Source of the DNA: Methylocella silvestris
GTDB taxonomy: Bacteria; Pseudomonadota; Alphaproteobacteria; Rhizobiales; Beijerinckiaceae
DNA: 64,000 nt
NCBI RefSeq assembly: GCF_002891535.1
Contig: NZ_PDZR01000019.1
Coordinates: forward strand, 24,382-88,381
Reading direction: 5' to 3'
Position numbers and translations under genes: made by a program. Under the pieces are notes generated by a model, which made no database searches, had not been told where the DNA came from, and saw only the letters and a list, made by a program, of their open reading frames with translations. This document shows, in pieces, positions 9,706-18,494 of the stretch. Each line of letters begins with the position of its first letter. Position 1 is the first letter of the stretch.

Positions 9706-12078
9706 TCACGCCTTCGCTTCGACAAAGCTCTCCAGCACCATCTTCCGTCCAGCCTTGTCGAAATCCACCGTCAGCTTGTTGCCGTCGACCGCGGCGACCG
9801 CGCCATAGCCGAATTTCTGGTGGAACACGCGCGCGCCTTTGGCAAAGGCCGATGACGCGCTGGACTTTGCGATCAGTTCGCCCTCGATCTGCATCGGCCC
9901 GCGCTGCGACGTTTTTCGCGCAAAACCGCCGCTGCTTGCCGCGCCGCTCTCGGCGCGCGTCTCTTCCGTGCGGCGCTGTGCGCGCTTCCAGCCGGGGGTG
10001 CCATAGGTAGAGCCGAAACTGTCCATATTGGCGAAGCGCGATTGCGCATAACCGCCATAGGCCGCGCCCGTCGCCGCCTCGACAACCTCAACATGATTGG
10101 GCGGAAGCTCATCGAGAAAGCGCGAGGGGATCGTCGTTTGCCACAGGCCATGGATGCGGCGGTTGGTGGCGAAATAGATTTTCGCGCGCCGCCTTGCGCG
10201 CGTGATCCCGACATAGGCGAGGCGGCGCTCCTCCTCGAGCCCCGCCCTGCCGGATTCATCGAGCGAGCGCTGGTGCGGAAACAGCCCTTCCTCCCAGCCG
10301 GGCAGAAAAACAGTTTCAAATTCCAGACCCTTGGCCGCGTGTAGAGTCATGATCGAGACGCGGGGGCCCGCGTCCTTGCTCTCAGCCTCCATCACCAGCG
10401 AAATATGCTCGAGGAAGGCGCCAAGGTCTGGAAACTCCTCCATGGCGCGGATCAGTTCTTTCAAGTTTTCGAGCCGGCCCGCCGCCTCGGCGGTGCGGTC
10501 CTTGCGCCACATGTCGGTGTAGCCGGATTCCTCCAGAATCATTTCGGTGAGTTCGCCATGCGGCTTGTCGCCGATGAGCGAAGCCCAGCGCGAAAAATTC
10601 GCCAGAAGATCGCGCAGGGCCTGGCGCTGCTTTGGCTTGATCTCGTCGGTCTCGATCATGAAGCGCGCCGCCTCCATCAGCGGGATACGCTGCCGCCGGC
10701 CATAGTCGTGCAGCTGTTGCAGCGTGCTCTCGCCAAGGCCGCGCCGCGGCGTGTTGTAGATGCGCTCGAAGGCGAGATCGTCGGCGGGCTGGGCGACGCA
10801 GCGCAGATAGGCGAGCGCGTCGCGAATTTCGGCGCGCTCGTAAAAGCGCGGACCGCCGATGACGCGATAGGGCAGTCCGAGCGTGATGAAGCGCTCCTCG
10901 AATTCGCGCATCTGGAACGAGGCGCGCACGAGGATCGCGACCTCGTCATAAGCGTGACCCTTCCGCGCCAGCTGCTCGATCTCCTCGCCGATGCCGCGCG
11001 CTTCTTCTTCCGAATCCCACACGCCGGAAACGGTCGGCATCAGCCCGGCTTCGTCGTCGGTGAACAGCGTCTTGCCGAGCCGCCCCTGATTATGGGCGAT
11101 GAGGCCCGCGGCGACGGCGAGGATATGGCCGGTCGAGCGGTAATTGCGTTCGAGCCGGATCACCTTCGCGCCGGGAAAATCGCTCTCGAACCGCAAAATA
11201 TTGTCGACCTCGGCGCCGCGCCAGCCATAGATCGACTGGTCGTCGTCGCCGACGCAGCAGACGTTGTGCCGGCCCTGCGCCAGCAGCCGCAGCCAGAGAT
11301 ACTGGACGGTATTGGTATCCTGATATTCGTCCACGAGCATATATTTGAAGCGGTCCTGATACTGCTTCAGGACGTCGGGGTTTTCCTTGAAGAGCCGCAG
11401 GGTTTCGAGCAGCAGATCGCCGAAATCGGCGGCGTTGAGAATTTTCAGACGCTCCTGATAGAGCGCATAGAGCCGGCCGCCCTTGCCATTGGCGAAAGCG
11501 GCCGCCTCGCCGGCCGGAACATGGGCTGGATCGAGGCCGCGATTTTTCCAGGCGTCGATCTGATAGGCGAGCGCGCGCGCCGGCCAGCGCTTGTCGTCGA
11601 CGTCTTCGGCTTTCAGCACCTGCTTCATGAGACGAATCTGATCGTCCGTGTCGAGAATGGTAAAGCTTGACTTCAGCCCGACGAGTTCGGCGTGGCGGCG
11701 CAGGATCTTGGTCGAAATGGCGTGGAAGGTGCCGAGCCAGGGCATGCCTTCGCCGACAGGGCCGGCCAGAAGGGCGACGCGCTCGCGCATCTCCCGCGCC
11801 GCCTTGTTGGTGAAGGTCACGGCGAGAATTTCACGCGCGCGCGCCCGGCCCTCGGCGAGAATATGGGCGATGCGCGTCGTCAGCACGCGCGTCTTGCCCG
11901 TGCCGGCGCCGGCCAGCACGAGAACCGGCCCGTCGATCGCCTCGACGGCGGCGCGCTGCTCAGGGTTCAGACCGTCGAGATAACGCCGTCCGCCCGCCGC
12001 CGCGCGAGCGCGCGCGGCGATGCCGCCGGGCTGCGGCGCTGGCGCATCGGTTTCGGAGAGCGAAAAAGGATCGGTCAA
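9706..12078 (-). CDS. uvrD: UvrD/PcrA-type ATP-dependent DNA helicase
   Basis: Superfamily 1A 3'-5' helicase for nucleotide excision and mismatch repair. Residues about 36-330 and 330-640 form the two UvrD-type cores: Walker A AGAGTGKT at 56-63, the AVTFTNKAAREMRER motif, Walker B VDEYQDTN, the QSIYGWRGA motif and VSIMTLHAAKGLEFETVF are present. The C-terminal 80 residues (GARVFHQKFGYGAVAAVDGNK) form the Tudor-like domain seen in PcrA/UvrD. At 790 residues it is full length. It stands alone and convergent with the esterase gene. Confidence 0.93.
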   Translation of the reverse strand: MTDPFSLSETDAPAPQPGGIAARARAAAGGRRYLDGLNPEQRAAVEAIDGPVLVLAGAGTGKTRVLTTRIAHILAEGRARAREILAVTFTNKAAREMRERVALLAGPVGEGMPWLGTFHAISTKILRRHAELVGLKSSFTILDTDDQIRLMKQVLKAEDVDDKRWPARALAYQIDAWKNRGLDPAHVPAGEAAAFANGKGGRLYALYQERLKILNAADFGDLLLETLRLFKENPDVLKQYQDRFKYMLVDEYQDTNTVQYLWLRLLAQGRHNVCCVGDDDQSIYGWRGAEVDNILRFESDFPGAKVIRLERNYRSTGHILAVAAGLIAHNQGRLGKTLFTDDEAGLMPTVSGVWDSEEEARGIGEEIEQLARKGHAYDEVAILVRASFQMREFEERFITLGLPYRVIGGPRFYERAEIRDALAYLRCVAQPADDLAFERIYNTPRRGLGESTLQQLHDYGRRQRIPLMEAARFMIETDEIKPKQRQALRDLLANFSRWASLIGDKPHGELTEMILEESGYTDMWRKDRTAEAAGRLENLKELIRAMEEFPDLGAFLEHISLVMEAESKDAGPRVSIMTLHAAKGLEFETVFLPGWEEGLFPHQRSLDESGRAGLEEERRLAYVGITRARRRAKIYFATNRRIHGLWQTTIPSRFLDELPPNHVEVVEAATGAAYGGYAQSRFANMDSFGSTYGTPGWKRAQRRTEETRAESGAASSGGFARKTSQRGPMQIEGELIAKSSASSAFAKGARVFHQKFGYGAVAAVDGNKLTVDFDKAGRKMVLESFVEAKA

Positions 12079-12220
12079 ATTTTGCGGCTCCGAGGCGTTG
12101 AGGCGTTCGCGCGGCGCGCGGCGCGCCCCGAATCATTTCAGCTTGTCGCGTTAACTTATATCGCGCCGCCTCAAGAGCATAAGGCGGGACGCTGCCCAAG
12201 CCCGCAGTCCTGCTTACCTC

Positions 12221-12280
12221 CCAATGTGGGGGCTGAGGCTTCCCCTGTCGAGGCGAGGATGGCTGGAGCCCCCGCATTGG
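12221..12280 (+). other. Long hairpin in the uvrD-AsmA divergent gap
   Basis: CCAATGTGGGGGCT (12221-12234) and AGCCCCCGCATTGG (12267-12280) form a 14-bp stem around a 32-nt loop. The single non-Watson-Crick position is a G-U pair on the plus strand but an A-C mismatch on the minus strand, so a plus-strand RNA is favoured. It lies in the 302-bp gene-free interval 12079-12380, about 100 bp before the AsmA-like gene. Confidence 0.45.
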
Positions 12281-12380
12281 CTTTCTTGACCCGGGTCGAT
12301 GCGCTGAATTTGGATGAGACGCGGCCCGTCTTTGCCTATATCGGACAGGATCAATCCGGTTCCCGAACGACGAGACCGAT

Positions 12381-15300
12381 TTGCGCGATAGCCTGACCGT
12401 CTTCGCCGTAGGCGTCATCCTTGTCCTCACCGCGGCGCTCGTCGGCCCCTATCTCGTCGACTGGAGCGCGGAGCGCGGCTTGATCCAATCAAGGCTTAGC
12501 GCGGCGATCGGGCGTCAGACAGAAATTGCCGGTCCAATCGACCTGAAGCTGCTGCCGACCCCCTATTTTGTCGTCGGGGATATATCCGTCAAAGGCCCCG
12601 ACGGCCCCGCCTCCTGGCGCGCTTCCGCGCGCAAAATGCGGCTCGAAATCGCTTTTGCGCCCTTGCTGCGCGGCGAGGTGGAATTCGTCGAGGCGGCAAT
12701 CGAGAACCCAAGGCTCGAAGTCACACTTGGCCCAGATGGAACGCCGCCGCTCACGCTAAAGGACAGCCCTTTGGCCCGAAACGTGCGGTTTCAGCGGATC
12801 AAGGCGACGGGTGGCTCGCTTCTCATCGACGATCCAACGCGAAACCGTCGTTTTGAGCTCGCTGGCCTTGATCTTGAAGCGGAAGCCGGATCGCTTTACG
12901 GCCCCTTCAAAGGCCATGGCTCGGCGCCTCTCGCGGACGGTCGGTTTTCCTTTCAGTTTCTGACCGGCGCGGCGGAAGCCGGCGAGATGAAGCTGAAGCT
13001 TTCGGCGGAGGCGCGGTCCCGCGGCGCACTGTCCTTCGACGGGAGCCTGGTTTTCAGGTCAGAGGCGCAAAAGCTCGCCGGGGCGCTGCGGCTGCAAAGC
13101 GCAGACCCCTCCTTGCGGATCCTCAGCCTGCTGACCTTGACGCCGCAACGCGCGACTTTCGACGAGATCGAAGCGACGCTCGGCGAGGAGCCCCGCACGA
13201 CGACGGGGAAGGGCGCGGCAGAACTCGATTTTTCAGCCGCGCCGAGGGCGAGCCTGACATTGTCGTCCGAGCAGATCGACCTTGATCTTCTATTCGACGG
13301 CCGGCCTGCGGCTGCGCTGACGGCGTTTTCGCCGCCCCCCTGCCCGCTCGTCGTGAGCTACAAAGCAAAGGCCCTGTCCTGGGGCGGCGCCGGCTTCGCC
13401 GACATCGCCGCGGACATTGTGTTTGGCAAGCAGCCTGAGGCGCCTGGCCCGACTGCAGGCGCCTGGCTGCGCCTCGAGGCGCGCGGACCGAAAAGCTCCC
13501 GCCTCTACATCGATGGCGCGGCGCGTTTCGGCGCGGCGCCTGAATTCGACGGCAAATTCAGCGCCGCCGCCGAGGATGCGGGCTGGCTGAAGCCCTGGTT
13601 CGGGCGGGCTTTTGGCGCGCAAGCGGCGGCGCCATGGCCGATGGACGGGGGTTTCGGCGACATCCCTTTTTCTGCAATCGATCTCAGCGCTGCGACACGA
13701 GTTACATCGCAGAAGATTGAATTGCGTGATCTCGACCTTACGCTCGATGGCGCGCATCTTTCGGGTAAATTGTCTTATTGGCCGAGGCTCGCCGCAAAGC
13801 CGGCGCGCATTGATGCCGATCTTTCCACACGCTCCCTTGATCTCGCTGCGCTCGTCAACAATGCCGGCGGCGCACCGGCGCGCGCGCTGGGCGACCTCGA
13901 CGGATCGCTGACATTCGAGGCCGACGCCGTGCGTTTCGGCGCCTTTGCTCCGCCCGGCGCGCTTGGTCTGTCGATCAACAAGACGGGCGATCGCATTGAG
14001 CTCGATCAATTGACTTTCGAGGGACCAGACGGAGCAATAGCCGCAGCAAGCGGCCTGCTGTCCAGTCAGAGCGCGCGTATCAACGCCGTGCTGAGCGCGC
14101 CGCGCGGATTTGGCATTACGGCAGCCCTGGCGAAAATTGCTCCCGGGGCCGCGACCAACGCTCTGCTGTCGCGCGCGGACGCGCTGACGCCGATCGATCT
14201 CAAGCTGTTCGCTGAAGCGGCGCAGCGGCAATCGGCTTTCGGCTTGAAGACGCTCACCGCGAAAGGCTCCATCGGCGGCGCGACAATCGACGCGACAATC
14301 GACGGCGATCCGGACAAGGGCGAGGAACTCAGTCTCTCTGCCGTGCTTGACGCCCGCGACAGCCTTCCGCTCATGCGTCTTGCCGGCCTTGCCGCCACCG
14401 CGACGGATAATCCCGGCCGCGCCCATATCGAGCTCAAGGCACGCGGCGCGCCGCGTGAGGCGACGCAGGCCGCGGTGATTTCGGCGGCGCTCGGACCAGC
14501 GAGGCTGAGCTTCGACGGGCGCATTGGAGCCGATCTTTTCGACCCTTCCGCGAGAGGCGCCATTTCCTTCACGGCGCCCGACGCTGCGCCTTTTTTGCGG
14601 GCGGCAGGCCTCGTTTTTCCGGATTTTGCCGCAAAGACGCCGGCCGCCGTCTCGGGCGATCTCATGCTGACGGCGGGCGAGGCGAAACTCGAGAGCCTCA
14701 AGGCCAATATCGCCGGGCCGTCCTTTGCCGGTTCGCTTGCCTATGACGCCAAAGCGCAACCGCGACTCAGCGGCGAACTCGCGGCGGACAGGCTGCCCGC
14801 GGCGGCGCTATTTGCCCTCGTGCTCGGACCGCCCGAACCCGCCAAGGGCGGCGCGCTCTGGTCAAGCCTCGCTTTCGCGCCCCCGGCTTTTGATCTCCCG
14901 ACCGCACGCATCGCGCTGACGGCGCGGGAAGCTCCACTCGGCGCGCCGCTCGCGCCCGGCGCCGGCCTTGGCAAAAATCTCAAAGCCACCTTAGTCACGT
15001 CGCAGGGCCGTCTCGACCTTGAAGACTTCACTCTCGATCTCGCCGGCGGGCAGGCGTCCGGCGATCTCAAACTGCGCCGATCAGGCGCCGAAGCCTCGCT
15101 CGCAATGCGGCTCGATCTGAAAAATGTAGCGCTTGATCTCGCTTCAGCGCGCGGGCGCATCGACGCCTCGATCGAGGCGGCCGGAAGCGGCAGGAGCGCG
15201 GACGGGCTCGCTGGCGCTCTCGCGGGATCGGGCAAAGCCGCCCTCGCCGATCTTGTCATCCCCCGCATCGACCCCCGCGCCCTGCCCCGGATTATCGCCA

Positions 15301-15857
15301 AATTCGATGCGGATGGCCATGAGCTCGGCGCAAAGCAAATTGCGGCGGCGCTTGCGAGCGAATTGAGGGGCGGCAATTTACAAGCGGGCGACAGAGCTTT
15401 CGACATCGCCATCGCCTCCGGCGTGGTGACTCTTGCCTCAAAGCCGCCGCAACCCGATCAGGCCGGGCTAACCGCCGCCTTCGATCTGCGTCGCGCTTTG
15501 TTGACGCAACGCTTGACGCTCGTCGATCCGACGCCGCCGAAGGGATGGAGCGGCGCGCCGCCGCAGATCGTGGCGACGCTCAAGGAACTCTCTGGCGCTC
15601 CTTCGGTCGAAATCGACGCGGCCGCGCTAGCCAATGCGTTGGCGAACCGGGCGATCCAGCGCGAGATCGCGCGGATCGAGGCCTATGAATTCGACATCCA
15701 CGAACGGGCGTTCTTCTATCAGCGGCTGCTGTCCGAGCGCCGCCGGCAGGCCGAGCGTGACAAGGCGGCGGCCGAAGCATCTGCGGCGCCAAAGCCTGCA
15801 GAGGCGGCGGCGCCTAATCCCAATTATTCGCCCGCTTCGGGCGAAAGCGCCGACTGA
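12381..15857 (+). CDS. Large AsmA-like envelope protein
   Basis: The 1158-residue protein has one N-terminal membrane segment (about residues 5-25, LTVFAVGVILVLTAALVGPY) followed by the AsmA signature (VDWSAERGLIQSRLSAAIGRQTEIAGPIDLKLLPTP region) and a very long beta-rich periplasmic body ending in a charged Ala/Glu/Lys tail. AsmA-like proteins are thought to be bridge-forming lipid-transfer or outer-membrane assembly factors; that role is inferred from the family. The only start I see is TTG 12381, in keeping with the position of the membrane segment. The 3' end overlaps the end of the convergent RHH gene by 34 bp. Confidence 0.82.
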   Translation: MRDSLTVFAVGVILVLTAALVGPYLVDWSAERGLIQSRLSAAIGRQTEIAGPIDLKLLPTPYFVVGDISVKGPDGPASWRASARKMRLEIAFAPLLRGEVEFVEAAIENPRLEVTLGPDGTPPLTLKDSPLARNVRFQRIKATGGSLLIDDPTRNRRFELAGLDLEAEAGSLYGPFKGHGSAPLADGRFSFQFLTGAAEAGEMKLKLSAEARSRGALSFDGSLVFRSEAQKLAGALRLQSADPSLRILSLLTLTPQRATFDEIEATLGEEPRTTTGKGAAELDFSAAPRASLTLSSEQIDLDLLFDGRPAAALTAFSPPPCPLVVSYKAKALSWGGAGFADIAADIVFGKQPEAPGPTAGAWLRLEARGPKSSRLYIDGAARFGAAPEFDGKFSAAAEDAGWLKPWFGRAFGAQAAAPWPMDGGFGDIPFSAIDLSAATRVTSQKIELRDLDLTLDGAHLSGKLSYWPRLAAKPARIDADLSTRSLDLAALVNNAGGAPARALGDLDGSLTFEADAVRFGAFAPPGALGLSINKTGDRIELDQLTFEGPDGAIAAASGLLSSQSARINAVLSAPRGFGITAALAKIAPGAATNALLSRADALTPIDLKLFAEAAQRQSAFGLKTLTAKGSIGGATIDATIDGDPDKGEELSLSAVLDARDSLPLMRLAGLAATATDNPGRAHIELKARGAPREATQAAVISAALGPARLSFDGRIGADLFDPSARGAISFTAPDAAPFLRAAGLVFPDFAAKTPAAVSGDLMLTAGEAKLESLKANIAGPSFAGSLAYDAKAQPRLSGELAADRLPAAALFALVLGPPEPAKGGALWSSLAFAPPAFDLPTARIALTAREAPLGAPLAPGAGLGKNLKATLVTSQGRLDLEDFTLDLAGGQASGDLKLRRSGAEASLAMRLDLKNVALDLASARGRIDASIEAAGSGRSADGLAGALAGSGKAALADLVIPRIDPRALPRIIAKFDADGHELGAKQIAAALASELRGGNLQAGDRAFDIAIASGVVTLASKPPQPDQAGLTAAFDLRRALLTQRLTLVDPTPPKGWSGAPPQIVATLKELSGAPSVEIDAAALANALANRAIQREIARIEAYEFDIHERAFFYQRLLSERRRQAERDKAAAEASAAPKPAEAAAPNPNYSPASGESAD

Positions 15858-16084
15858 AGAATATAAACGCGGATTGCGGAAGACAGATTGGCGTTGCCGC
15901 GCGCGGCGTCGATCTCCGCGACGCAGGCGGCAAGCGAGGAGCCGCGTTCAGCGGCGATTCGCTTCAAACGCTCCCAGAAAGCGCGTTCGAGCGAAATGCT
16001 TGTTCGATGCCCGGCGATGGTCAAGGAATGTTTGACGTTGGAGCGCAGATCGTGCGGCCCCTCATCGAGCGGAGCGGCGCTCAT
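15824..16084 (-). CDS. Ribbon-helix-helix domain protein (RHH_4 type)
   Basis: Small 86-residue protein. The central HSLTIAGHRTSISLERAFWERLKRIAAERG stretch is a beta strand plus two helices of the ribbon-helix-helix fold used for DNA binding in dimers. It overlaps the DUF4169 stop codon by 4 bp, so it is the last gene of sspB-DUF4169-RHH, a grouping common in alphaproteobacteria. DNA target unknown. Its 3' end overlaps the convergent AsmA-like gene. Confidence 0.78.
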   Translation of the reverse strand: MSAAPLDEGPHDLRSNVKHSLTIAGHRTSISLERAFWERLKRIAAERGSSLAACVAEIDAARGNANLSSAIRVYILQSALSPEAGE

Positions 16085-16365
16085 CGCACGGCGGCGTCAT
16101 CCGCCGAAACCGTCCCCTGGGCCCCGATCGATTGGCTGCACACCACCGTGCTCGAATCTACGCCATCGGATCGGATCGGCTCGACCGGAAGATGCTCAAG
16201 AAGATGCCCGTCGAGCCGCAGTTTCGCCTGGGCGCGCAGCCTTTCGGCGGCGCTCCGCACCGTCTTGGCGAGCCCTGCCCTGACGCGCGCATGCTCTGAG
16301 GCCTCAGCGGCGACCTCTCGCGCGCGTCTCTTCCGGAAAAGTCGCAGATTGACGATATTGGGCAT
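16081..16365 (-). CDS. DUF4169 family protein
   Basis: The 94-residue basic protein begins MPNIVNLRLFRKRRARE, the characteristic start of DUF4169 proteins, followed by an Arg/Ala-rich helix. The final third (after residue 60) is not conserved in my recollection of the family and may be strain-specific. It is translationally coupled: TGATG joins the sspB stop and this start, and ATGA joins it to the RHH gene. The function of the family is unknown. Confidence 0.75.
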   Translation of the reverse strand: MPNIVNLRLFRKRRAREVAAEASEHARVRAGLAKTVRSAAERLRAQAKLRLDGHLLEHLPVEPIRSDGVDSSTVVCSQSIGAQGTVSADDAAVR

Positions 16366-16907
16366 CAGGTTTTCTTACGGAATTTATCGATCGAAACGAT
16401 CTTGTCTTCGGCTGGGGAGCTGACGTTCATATCTTTCACGCCCTTTTCATCGGACTTGGCGCTTTGCAGAGACGCCTTCTCTGGCGGCGAAACCGTTGAA
16501 ACATCTCCCTCGACGGGCGATCCGGCGTCATTGGCGCTCGTCTCTACCGCCTCATCCAGCTTGAACTCGAGATCGAAGCCTGCGGCGGGGTCGGAGAATC
16601 GGGTAATGGCGTCAAAAGGCACGAGCAGCATCTCGGGAACGTTCTTGAACGAAAGCCCGACTTCGAATGCGTGCTCCGACACAGACAGATCCCAGAATTG
16701 ATGCTGCAGGATAATCGTCATCTCCTCGGGATAGAGTTCTCGCATACGCGCGGAGAGCCGCACGCCGCGCCCGCTGGTGCGGAAGGTGATGTAGAAATGA
16801 TGCTCGCCGACCAGTCCTTCGCGCGCCATATCGGCGAGCACTTTGCGGACGACTCCGCGCAGCGCCTCCTGCACAAGAATATCATACCGGATCAGATCAG
16901 CGGCCAT
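16365..16907 (-). CDS. sspB: SspB-type adaptor for ClpXP
   Basis: Adaptor that tethers ssrA-tagged and other substrates to ClpX for degradation. The 180-residue product matches alphaproteobacterial SspB: the N-terminal binding fold (IRYDILVQEALRGVVRKVL, HFYITFRTSGRGVRLS, LQHQFWDLSV, FKNVPEMLLVPFDAITRFSDPAAGF) covers about residues 4-118. An acidic linker leads to a short basic tail (KIVSIDKFRKKT) that resembles the ClpX-docking C-terminus. It is first of an operon with DUF4169 and RHH genes, and the tmRNA gene that makes its ligand lies just upstream on the same strand. Confidence 0.9.
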   Translation of the reverse strand: MAADLIRYDILVQEALRGVVRKVLADMAREGLVGEHHFYITFRTSGRGVRLSARMRELYPEEMTIILQHQFWDLSVSEHAFEVGLSFKNVPEMLLVPFDAITRFSDPAAGFDLEFKLDEAVETSANDAGSPVEGDVSTVSPPEKASLQSAKSDEKGVKDMNVSSPAEDKIVSIDKFRKKT

Positions 16908-16948
16908 CGAACCCCCGGCATGATATCTTTTATCCTGAAAATTTTGGA

Positions 16949-16991
16949 TTGAATCGATTCAAACTCGCGCATTTGCTCGATTCCGAGAGTC
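16949..16991. promoter_or_regulatory. Cluster of four GANTC (CcrM-type) sites before sspB
   Basis: GAATC (16951-16955), GATTC (16956-16960), GATTC (16979-16983) and GAGTC (16987-16991) fall within 41 bp. The first two lie inside the 14-bp perfect palindrome TTGAATCGATTCAA (16949-16962). GANTC is the target of the cell-cycle methyltransferase CcrM in most alphaproteobacteria. The cluster is 42-84 bp upstream of the sspB start codon. Confidence 0.55.
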
Positions 16992-16993
16992 AG

Positions 16994-17031
16994 AAAAAGG
17001 AAGCGCTTCCGAAAAGCGTGCAGCTTTTCGG
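16994..17031 (-). terminator. Intrinsic terminator of ssrA
   Basis: Read on the minus strand, CCGAAAAG (arms 17009-17016 and 17024-17031, 7-nt loop) is followed by the perfect palindrome GGAAGCGCTTCC (16999-17010) and then TTTTT (16994-16998). It lies about 65 bp after the coding piece of the tmRNA and before the sspB promoter region, so ssrA and sspB are probably separate transcripts. Confidence 0.65.
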
Positions 17032-17094
17032 CGCCATGCTCCAGTGACGAACGCAAACGTGAGCATCTGCCTTAAACAAAAACGGGACAAAAGG

Positions 17095-17425
17095 AAAGTG
17101 GAGGCTTCTGTTGCCAGGCGCCTCCGAGCCCCGCCTTGAAGTGCTACCCCCAAGGACTTGATTTCGGTGCTAACGCCGCATTACGCGGCGACGGCGACCG
17201 GAGCATAGTTGTCATTGGCAACTATAAGAATAGCCCGATAACGGTGGTACAATGCCGGGCAAAAGACAGTCCTTTACACTCCCTGTCGAACCTGTTTCGC
17301 CCCCGCCGAAGCCCGCCGCAGAATCAAGGCAGACGGGCTTGGGTGGAGGCGCCGGGTACCGCCCCCGGGTCCAAAGAGCTTATTTCGACGTCGTTTATCG
17401 CCATAGCCGCTTGAGGCGGCAAATC
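17095..17425 (-). ncRNA. ssrA: tmRNA, circularly permuted (two-piece) form
   Basis: Rescues stalled ribosomes and tags the nascent chain. On the minus strand the acceptor piece comes first: a T-arm-like GGACCCGGGGGCGGTACCC and the stem CGCCTCC (17345-17351) followed by ACC. A short spacer follows, then the coding piece opening with GGGGGCG (17298-17304) and the conserved AGGTTCGACAGGG. GGGGGCG pairs with CGCCTCC as the tRNA-like acceptor stem. The tag frame 17181-17219 reads ANDNYAPVAVAA then TAA. A full CCA is not exactly encoded (ACCCA). This gene order defines the alphaproteobacterial split tmRNA. Outer ends are approximate. Confidence 0.9.
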
Positions 17426-17604
17426 GAATATAGAGCGAAACGCCCGATTTACAAAGCCTTCGGCGAGGATGGCGCGTTTTCCGCAAAGGACGGGCTTTTC
17501 CCCGCTAAGCACCGAAGGCGCCCCTGCCGCCTCGCTTGATGCGCCCGGCGCCCCCGGTTAGATCGTCCTATCCGCCGGGCGAATCCGCGACAAAGGATCG
17601 AACC

Positions 17605-18414
17605 ATGCAGGCCTACCACGATCTCCTCGACAGGATCCTGCGCGAAGGCGTCCGTAAACCCGACCGCACCGGCACCGGCACGCTTTCGGTATTCGGCCAT
17701 CAGCTGCGCTTCGACCTCAGCGCCGGCTTTCCGCTGGTGACGACGAAGAAGCTGCACTGGAAATCGATCGTGCATGAGCTGATCTGGTTCCTGCGCGGCG
17801 ATACCAATATCGGCTATCTGAAGGACAATGGCGTCGGCATCTGGGACGAATGGGCCAACGACAACGGCGATCTCGGCCCAGTGTACGGCCGGCAATGGCG
17901 CTCCTGGCAGGCGCCGGACGGTCGCACGATCGATCAGATCGCCAATGTGATCGACCAGATCCAGCGCGATCCTTTTTCGCGCCGGCTCATCGTGTCGGCC
18001 TGGAATCCGGCGGACCTGCCGGCGATGGCGTTAGCGCCCTGCCATTGCCTGTTCCAGTTCAATGTGCGGGACGATTCCGCCGGAACGCGGCGGCTCGACC
18101 TGCAGCTCTACCAGCGCTCGGGCGACGCCTTCCTGGGCGCGCCCTTCAATATCGCCAGCTATGCGCTTCTGACCGAGCTCGTCGCCGCCGTCTGCGGCCT
18201 GGAGCCGGGCGATTTCGTGCACACTTTCGGCGACGCGCATCTCTATCTCAATCACATCGACCAGGCCAAGCTGCAGCTTTCGCGCGATCCCCGGCCGCTG
18301 CCCAGGCTGCGCATCAACGGAAACGTCAAATCGCTGTTCGATGTCCGTTTCGAGGATCTCCGGCTCGAGAATTACGATCCCCATCCGGCGATCAAGGCCC
18401 CTGTCGCGGTTTGA
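17605..18414 (+). CDS. thyA: Thymidylate synthase
   Basis: Converts dUMP and methylene-tetrahydrofolate to dTMP and dihydrofolate. The 269-residue protein is of standard length and opens [15 protein letters not shown]. The catalytic cysteine is in [12 protein letters not shown], the phosphate-binding arginines are in [13 protein letters not shown], and the C-terminus IKAPVAV closes the active site. ATG 17605 is preferred to an in-frame upstream start because the product then matches the family and AGGA lies 8 nt upstream. The dihydrofolate it produces is recycled by the folA product three genes downstream. Confidence 0.97.
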   Translation: MQAYHDLLDRILREGVRKPDRTGTGTLSVFGHQLRFDLSAGFPLVTTKKLHWKSIVHELIWFLRGDTNIGYLKDNGVGIWDEWANDNGDLGPVYGRQWRSWQAPDGRTIDQIANVIDQIQRDPFSRRLIVSAWNPADLPAMALAPCHCLFQFNVRDDSAGTRRLDLQLYQRSGDAFLGAPFNIASYALLTELVAAVCGLEPGDFVHTFGDAHLYLNHIDQAKLQLSRDPRPLPRLRINGNVKSLFDVRFEDLRLENYDPHPAIKAPVAV

Positions 18415-18494
18415 CGCGGACGCGGCGTTTTCCGCCGGCGATGCGATGAGCTATAGGCTTGCCGCGACGGCTTCTTCCGCCGCGGACGAGGTCC

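Noticed and set aside
10405..11670. 421-codon plus-strand frame antisense to uvrD
   Set aside because: No domain; all helicase motifs are on the minus strand.
13290..14759. 489-codon minus-strand frame inside the AsmA-like gene
   Set aside because: Arginine-rich, no domain, fully contained in a gene with a convincing product.
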